Origin: an uncultured Eggerthellaceae bacterium
GTDB lineage: Bacteria; Actinomycetota; Coriobacteriia; Coriobacteriales; Eggerthellaceae
DNA length: 5,095 nucleotides
Assembly: GCA_910588435.1 (NCBI GenBank)
Contig: CAJUPL010000061.1
Span: 1-5,095 of the forward strand
Reading direction: 5' to 3'
Position numbers and translations under genes: made by a program. The notes under the pieces were generated by a model. That model was given only the letters and a program-made list of their open reading frames with translations. It made no database searches and was not told the DNA's origin. Shown here in pieces: positions 1 to 2,431 of this stretch (its first letter is position 1; each line of letters starts with the position of its first letter).

Positions 1-127
1 CCATTGGAAGCGCAGTTGCACGCCAGTGCAACGTAACGCAGGCGCTAGCCTGCGAACACCCGGCACCCAGAAACTGGTCAGGCAACCTAGCCTGGCGCAG
101 ATCACCAATCCGGACAATCCCGGCTTC
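1..127 (+). repeat. structured module B, copy 1 (5' end cut by window edge)
   Basis: This is the first of three copies of a five-helix element. Only the loop and 3' arm of P1 are visible (GGAAGCGC at 6-13; the two C bases at 1-2 would end its 5' arm). P2 is GTTGCAC/GTGCAAC (15-21/26-32, loop GCCA). P3 is CGCAGGC/GCCTGCG (37-43/48-54, loop GCTA). P4 is CCGG/CTGG (60-63/74-77), with CCAG/CTGG (67-70/74-77) as an alternative. P5 is CAGGC/GCCTG (79-83/90-94). The linkers GTAA (33-36), AACA (55-58) and GCGCAGA (95-101) match the other copies. The tail after 101 is the most divergent of the three. Confidence 0.
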
Positions 128-144
128 AACCCTCTTCCCGCTCT

Positions 145-253
145 CATGCGATGGCTGGCACCCTCGCTAGGCTTCAGGCTGGCGGTCGAATGTGGTTGGA
201 TATACCACATTCGCCCTTGCCTTCAGAAACGCTCGGGTACCAGCCATCGCATG
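145..253. repeat. long inverted repeat with nested hairpin
   Basis: A perfect 14-bp terminal stem, CATGCGATGGCTGG (145-158) with CCAGCCATCGCATG (240-253), encloses a second perfect 10-bp hairpin, CGAATGTGGT/ACCACATTCG (187-196/204-213, loop TGGATAT). Between them a short extra pairing is possible (ACCC 160-163 with GGGT 235-238) and the rest is imperfect. The fold follows module B copy 1 directly and has no counterpart after copies 2 or 3. Its size resembles a folded recombination site, but integron attC core sites are not visible. No U-tract follows, so a simple terminator is unlikely. Function unknown. Confidence 0.
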
Positions 254-269
254 CTTCGCCACCAGTGAG

Positions 270-329
270 TAGGGGAGGCATCGCCGTTTTCGTCGGGACC
301 CCTAACGGGACCCCTCCGAAAACTCGGCG
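270..329. repeat. hairpin with tandem CGGGACCCCT pair and competing stems
   Basis: CGCCGTTTTCG (282-292) pairs with CGAAAA plus CGGCG (317-322 and 325-329), giving 11 pairs with a two-base bulge at 323-324. The enclosed loop holds a direct repeat of CGGGACCCCT at 294-303 and 306-315, separated by AA. TAGGGG at 270-275 can pair with CCCCTA (299-304), and AGGGG with the CCCCT of the second repeat, so at least two alternative folds exist. From 330 to 404 I see no further strong stem and no gene. Confidence 0.
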
Positions 330-404
330 GCTCAAGGCTGAACCTGAATCCTCCTCTGTCTTACTTTCCTCGTCCTTCGGCCTCGCTCCGCTCGGTCCGG
401 CTTA

Positions 405-510
405 CGGGATGGGTGCACTATGTGCACCCATCCCGCTTCATTCATAACGGCCTTTAACAATAGTTGTTCATTCCATTCGCGCCCATGTAGCGGCCTTGGC
501 GCACTAACGT
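405..510 (+). repeat. structured module A, copy preceding B2
   Basis: The module opens with a perfect 14-bp hairpin, CGGGATGGGTGCAC/GTGCACCCATCCCG (405-418/422-435, loop TAT). Next come ATAACGGCCTTTAAC (444-458), a small hairpin AACAA-TAG-TTGTT (456-468) and TAGCGGCCTTGG (488-499). The same order (hairpin, CGGCCTTTAAC, hairpin, TAGCGGCCTTGG) is seen at 1222-1300, although the hairpin sequences differ completely. In both places module B follows about 40 bases later. The 14-bp hairpin is not followed by a T-run on either strand, so it does not look like an intrinsic terminator. Confidence 0.
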
Positions 511-541
511 ACCCCTGTCCAGGTAAGGGCATTTCCTGTGG

Positions 542-680
542 GCGCTTGCATCGCAAGCGCAGTTGCACGACAGTGCAACGTAACGCAGGCGCTAGCCTGC
601 GAACACCCGGAACAAAGCAACTGGTCAGGCCAGCTAGCCTGGCGCAGATAACCTATCCGGGCATTTCGGGCTGCCGTCCT
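542..680 (+). repeat. structured module B, copy 2 (complete)
   Basis: P1 is GCGCTTGC/GCAAGCGC (542-549/553-560, loop ATC). P2 is GTTGCAC/GTGCAAC (562-568/573-579, loop GACA). P3 is CGCAGGC/GCCTGCG (584-590/595-601, loop GCTA). P4 is CCGG/CTGG (607-610/621-624). P5 is CAGGC/GCCTG (626-630/637-641). The linkers are a single A between P1 and P2, GTAA (580-583) and AACA (602-605). The 20 bases at 653-672 are identical to 1454-1473 in copy 3. P2 and P3 stems match copy 1 exactly, whereas copy 3 has replaced base pairs in P1, P2 and P3 with the pairing kept. Confidence 0.
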
Positions 681-817
681 GATGATTTGCTGATCGATCC
701 ATGCAGATGGAAGATGGATTCGTGGCAGTTTGTTGCTTGCCCGATGGTAAGGATCTGTAAGGCCAAGTTGTTACAATCAAGTGAGCTCAGCGGTGTGAGA
801 CCCGTGTGCTGGTAGCG
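681..817. other. spacer without a clear gene or strong module
   Basis: This stretch between module B copy 2 and the small reading frame lacks the dense perfect hairpins of its surroundings. The best inverted repeat is ATCCAT/ATGGAT (697-702 and 714-719), which is weak. A TACAAT box at 772-777 resembles a -10 element, but I could not find a matching -35 hexamer at the right distance. Confidence 0.
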
Positions 818-837
818 CCTCCGATGCAATGAGGAGG
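818..837 (+). promoter_or_regulatory. hairpin hiding the ribosome binding site of the 42-aa frame
   Basis: CCTCC (818-822) is exactly complementary to the GGAGG core (833-837) of the ribosome binding site in front of the ATG at 845, with a 10-base loop. Such occlusion of the Shine-Dalgarno sequence is common in leaders of small toxic membrane peptides. Five base pairs is short, so this may be chance in a hairpin-rich region. Confidence 0.
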
Positions 838-844
838 TCTATCT

Positions 845-973
845 ATGATGTATATGATTTCTATGGTTGCAAGCCTCTTGGGGCTTGCAACCGCCACTTT
901 GAATCTGATCATTGCGGCAATCAATCTAGCCAGAGAACGCAAAGGCCAGAGCCGAGAAGAACGTAGGGAGTAG
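845..973 (+). CDS. possible small membrane peptide, 42 aa (hypothetical)
   Basis: ATG at 845 (a second ATG directly follows at 848) lies seven bases after a strong GAGGAGG ribosome binding site (831-837). The frame closes with TAG at 971-973. The peptide has one hydrophobic stretch at about residues 4-28 (VASLLGLATATLNLIIAAIN), then a highly charged tail from residue 30 to 42 rich in Arg, Lys and Glu. This shape resembles type I toxin or other single-pass membrane micropeptides, but I recognise no family. The coding stretch contains a perfect 11-bp hairpin (865-875/882-892), and its stop codon lies inside another (963-973/980-990). The frame could therefore be an accident of structured RNA. 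The strong ribosome binding site and membrane profile argue for it, the embedding against it. Confidence 0.
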   Translation: MMYMISMVASLLGLATATLNLIIAAINLARERKGQSREERRE

Positions 974-990
974 GTGACGCTACTCCCTAC
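963..990. repeat. perfect 11-bp hairpin over the stop of the 42-aa frame
   Basis: GTAGGGAGTAG (963-973) pairs perfectly with CTACTCCCTAC (980-990) around the loop GTGACG. The following bases on the plus strand are A-rich rather than T-rich, and the other strand also lacks a T-run, so this is not a canonical terminator. It could protect the 3' end of a short mRNA or be another element of the hairpin array. From 991 to 1120 only weak stems are seen (TGCCCG/CGGGCA at 1006-1011/1022-1027) and no gene. Confidence 0.
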
Positions 991-1120
991 AAAACAGAAC
1001 GGCGCTGCCCGCGAATAGGTACGGGCATCCGCTGAGTGAAGTATACGCTCTTTGTGCTGAACAGCCAAGAAGCACGTTCTCGCACGAAGGGCGATGCATT
1101 GCAACGATGAATGCTCATGG

Positions 1121-1305
1121 TGGCCTTGCTGCCTTGAAAATGCTGCACAGGCAAAGTGCATGCCAGTGCACTTTTATAACGGCCTGATGCTCTTGCATCC
1201 TTGGTGCCTTAAAAATGTGTCGCGGGTGCAGGCACCCGCTCCATTTATTGCGGCCTTTAACTCATGATCATGCAAGCATGCTCATGAGTAGCGGCCTTGG
1301 TAGCC
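1121..1305 (+). repeat. structured module A, tandem duplication preceding B3
   Basis: Two A-type units stand in tandem. A 19-base motif, CCTTG(C/G)TGCCTT(G/A)AAAATG, starts at 1124 and recurs 75 bases later at 1199 with two differences. In unit 1 it is followed by the hairpin AAAGTGCA/TGCACTTT (1153-1160/1167-1174), ATAACGGCCT (1176-1185) and the hairpin GATGC/GCATC (1186-1190/1195-1199). In unit 2 it is followed by GCGGGTGC/GCACCCGC (1222-1229/1232-1239), CGGCCTTTAAC (1251-1261), a 12-bp hairpin with one mismatch (1261-1288, arms CTCATGA and CATGC) and TAGCGGCCTTGG (1289-1300). The hairpins sit at equivalent places but share no sequence, while the linkers are kept. No gene is visible. Confidence 0.
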
Positions 1306-1340
1306 TTCCGGCCACCTATCCAACCCAACCTCTGCGGTAG

Positions 1341-1481
1341 GCGTCTCCATTGGAGACGCAGCATTGCGATGAGCAATGCGTAACGCGGACGTCAGTCCGC
1401 GAACACCCGAGACAAAAGCACTCGGTCAGGCCACCTTGCCTGGCGCAGACCATCTATCCGGGCATTTCGGGCTTCCGTCCT
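1341..1481 (+). repeat. structured module B, copy 3 (complete, covarying stems)
   Basis: P1 is GCGTCTCC/GGAGACGC (1341-1348/1352-1359, loop ATT). P2 is GCATTGC/GCAATGC (1361-1367/1373-1379, loop GATGA). P3 is CGCGGAC/GTCCGCG (1384-1390/1395-1401, loop GTCA). P4 is CCGAG/CTCGG (1407-1411/1421-1425). P5 is CAGGC/GCCTG (1427-1431/1438-1442). Compared with copy 2, three pairs in P1, five in P2 and two in P3 have changed on both arms with pairing preserved. P4 is repaired from CCGG/CTGG (one G-U pair) to CCGA/TCGG. The linkers A, GTAA, AACA and GCGCAGA are unchanged. This is the strongest internal evidence for a selected fold. Confidence 0.
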
Positions 1482-1487
1482 CATTTC

Positions 1488-1525
1488 GCTGTGCTGACGC
1501 ACAGCTGCGTCGGCAATGCCGACGC
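1488..1525. repeat. pair of adjacent perfect hairpins after B3
   Basis: GCTGTGC/GCACAGC (1488-1494/1499-1505, loop TGAC) is followed, one base later, by GCGTCGGC/GCCGACGC (1507-1514/1518-1525, loop AAT). Copies 1 and 2 of module B have no such pair, so this is an extension specific to copy 3. The next stretch, 1526-1626, holds a run of eight G (1534-1541) and a 6-bp hairpin TGAGGA/TCCTCA (1555-1560/1566-1571), but no gene. Confidence 0.
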
Positions 1526-1603
1526 CCACTCTCGGGGGGGGAGGCGCTCGCTCTTGAGGAGATGTTCCTCATTGCGCAGATTTCAAGGAACTAGGCTGAT
1601 CTA

Positions 1604-1632
1604 TGGAACAACCGTTTCCTCTTGTGTAGAAT
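1604..1632 (+). promoter_or_regulatory. weak candidate promoter for the leader and operon
   Basis: TAGAAT at 1627-1632 matches four or five of six positions of a housekeeping -10 box. Seventeen bases upstream, TGGAAC (1604-1609) is a poor -35 match (three of six). The attraction is position: a start seven to eight bases after the -10 box falls at 1639-1640, exactly the first base of the closing stem of the cloverleaf-like leader. That makes a short transcript beginning with the structure plausible, but the hexamers alone would not support the call. Confidence 0.
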
Positions 1633-1639
1633 GCGACGT

Positions 1640-1757
1640 ACCACAACCATACCCTTGTAACGCAAGGACTATAAACTCGCGCGAATGCGTAACCAGGAGG
1701 GCATCTGCCCTAATTGCGCATTCGAGAACTTTGTTCTTGCGTCCGTATGGTTGTGGT
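1640..1757 (+). ncRNA. cloverleaf-like structured leader (candidate cis-regulatory RNA)
   Basis: A perfect 13-bp stem, ACCACAACCATAC (1640-1652) with GTATGGTTGTGGT (1745-1757), closes a junction of three hairpins. The first is CCTTG/CAAGG (1653-1657/1663-1667). The second is CGAATGCG/CGCATTCG (1682-1689/1717-1724) carrying an inner AGGGC/GCCCT hairpin (1698-1702/1707-1711). The third is AGAAC-TTT-GTTCT (1725-1737). It is not a tRNA: the closing stem is far too long and the conserved tRNA bases are absent. It does not match the conserved cores of TPP, cobalamin, SAM, FMN or cyclic-di-GMP riboswitches that I can recall. Its position 76 bases before the start codon of the 192-residue gene suggests a sensing domain, which is inference. 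Confidence 0.
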
Positions 1758-1766
1758 GACCGTGGC

Positions 1767-1833
1767 GGATGCTCTCCTCATTGAAAAGGTATCACGCATC
1801 CACCGCAAGGTTAAGCTAACCGGAGGGATGCGT
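1767..1833 (+). promoter_or_regulatory. candidate translational switch over the start of the 192-aa gene
   Basis: ACGCATCC (1794-1801) is perfectly complementary to GGATGCGT (1826-1833), the bases between the Shine-Dalgarno core GGAGGG (1822-1827) and the ATG at 1834. An inner hairpin GGTTA-AGC-TAACC (1809-1813/1817-1821) completes this occluding structure. The same GCATCC (1796-1801) can pair instead with GGATGC at 1767-1772, which would free the start region. The two pairings exclude each other, as in the expression platform of a riboswitch. The occluding form has 8 bp plus the inner 5 bp, against 6 bp for the alternative, so the default state should be OFF unless the upstream cloverleaf shifts the balance. 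That last step is inference. Confidence 0.
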
Positions 1834-2412
1834 ATGAAGGACCCAGAGCTGAATGTGAAAGAGCTATTGGCCTTGCCAGCAGCTCACAATCTGAAGCTTG
1901 ATCAGTACAGATGGCTCATCAAGCAAGTCCATGAGTGCGATGCCGCGAAAGACAAAGCCTTCCAAACAGCCTTCAAGAGCTACTGGGCCTACAAGAAGTT
2001 CGACAAAGACTGGCAGCCACTGGTCTTCGAGGCTATCGAATACGCCAAATCACAAGAGGATCCCTTATTCGAAGAGATCCTACGCCGTCTCTCGATAGAT
2101 GACGTGCAGAAGTCCCCAGCAAGCAAGATCCTTGCAACCTTGAACCCCAACTACCCAGCTTGGGATACGAGGATCTCGAAAGCACTTGGCATCTTAGAGC
2201 CAGAAGGCAAAGGCTTGGAAGCCAAGATTCTGGATGCAGTGGTCAAGTACCAGAACCTCCAGGAATGGTACAGAGCCTTTCTTGCATCACCTGAGGGTAA
2301 GCAAGTCCTCGAAGAACTCAGTGAAGCACGTCCAGAGATGGATGACCTGAATCCCATGAAGAGGATAGACATCCTCCTCTGGCTTCTTGGCAGCCAGAGA
2401 TCCAACGCGTGA
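1834..2412 (+). CDS. uncharacterised helical cytosolic protein, 192 aa
   Basis: The ATG at 1834 is preferred because the Shine-Dalgarno sequence GGAGGG (1822-1827) lies six bases before it. The in-frame ATG at 1828 abuts the Shine-Dalgarno sequence, and the one at 1714 lies inside the leader fold. The protein has no signal peptide or membrane segment, is rich in Lys, Glu and Leu, and reads as mainly alpha-helical. Visible motifs are YRWLIKQVHECD (residues 25-36), SKILATLNPNYPAWD (97-111) followed by a LG turn (118-119), EWYRAFLASPEGK (144-156) and a C-terminal KRIDILLW (176-183). The SKxLAxxNPxxPxWD plus KxIDxxLW combination recalls a family of small uncharacterised bacterial proteins, and the segment around residue 100 faintly resembles the helix-hairpin-helix region of HhH-GPD-like proteins; both are from memory and weak. 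It ends 19 bases before the surface-protein gene, so co-transcription is likely. Function unknown. Confidence 0.
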   Translation: MKDPELNVKELLALPAAHNLKLDQYRWLIKQVHECDAAKDKAFQTAFKSYWAYKKFDKDWQPLVFEAIEYAKSQEDPLFEEILRRLSIDDVQKSPASKILATLNPNYPAWDTRISKALGILEPEGKGLEAKILDAVVKYQNLQEWYRAFLASPEGKQVLEELSEARPEMDDLNPMKRIDILLWLLGSQRSNA

Positions 2413-2416
2413 GAAT

Positions 2417-2423
2417 AGAGAGG
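2417..2423 (+). promoter_or_regulatory. ribosome binding site of the surface-protein gene
   Basis: AGAGAGG lies eight bases before the ATG at 2432, in the 19-base gap after the upstream stop codon (2410-2412). It supports this start and independent translation within one transcript. No terminator or promoter fits in the gap. Confidence 0.
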
Positions 2424-2431
2424 CGAACATC

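Larger units (their letters stand above)
1..1639 (+). ncRNA. candidate large multi-hairpin structured RNA locus (unclassified)
   Basis: No convincing protein gene fills this stretch except the short candidate at 845-973. Reading it for inverted repeats gives a hairpin roughly every 50-60 bases, many perfect with loops of 2-6 bases: 15-32, 37-54, 187-213, 405-435, 542-560, 562-579, 584-601, 865-892, 963-990, 1153-1174, 1222-1239, 1341-1359, 1361-1379, 1384-1401, 1488-1505 and 1507-1525. The hairpins belong to repeated modules (A and B, listed separately) with conserved linkers and covarying stems. That pattern is expected of a functional RNA and not of random DNA. None of the large RNA families I can recall (GOLLD, ROOL, OLE, HEARO, group II introns) could be matched by eye. 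Whether this is one long transcript or several units is unknown, and the plus strand is assumed from the flanking genes. DNA-level hairpins of a mobile element are the main alternative. Confidence 0.

Noticed and set aside
145..253. Integron attC site
   Set aside because: The size and nested symmetry fit, but no GTTRRRY core or its complement is found at the ends, the stem lacks the usual unpaired bases, and no integrase is present.
26..815. Reading frames of 78-131 codons on both strands in the module A/B region
   Set aside because: Their similar peptides arise only because the frames run through the same repeated RNA module. They lack good ribosome binding sites and cross the conserved hairpins. 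The covariation keeps base pairing, not codons.
405..990. Intrinsic terminators at 405-435 or 963-990
   Set aside because: The stems are strong, but no T-run follows on either strand.
787..1161. Minus-strand frame of 124 codons
   Set aside because: It overlaps the small plus-strand frame and several hairpins, is rich in Arg, Ser, Cys and His as expected of a chance frame, and shows no recognisable domain.
1..1525. CRISPR array
   Set aside because: The repeats are 75-140 bases, imperfect and unevenly spaced, and the variable parts are self-complementary stems rather than spacers.
1640..1757. tRNA or tmRNA gene
   Set aside because: The cloverleaf-like shape has a 13-bp closing stem and no TTCGANNC T-loop or conserved D-arm bases.
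1350..1784. Plus-strand frame of 144 codons through module B copy 3 and the leader
   Set aside because: It runs through the covarying stems of B3 and the cloverleaf, has no ribosome binding site and a peptide composition typical of non-coding DNA.
1714..1833. Longer start for the 192-residue protein at 1714, 1747 or 1828
   Set aside because: The first two starts lie inside the leader hairpins with no ribosome binding site, and the last touches the Shine-Dalgarno sequence with no spacing. ATG 1834 has a correct six-base spacing.
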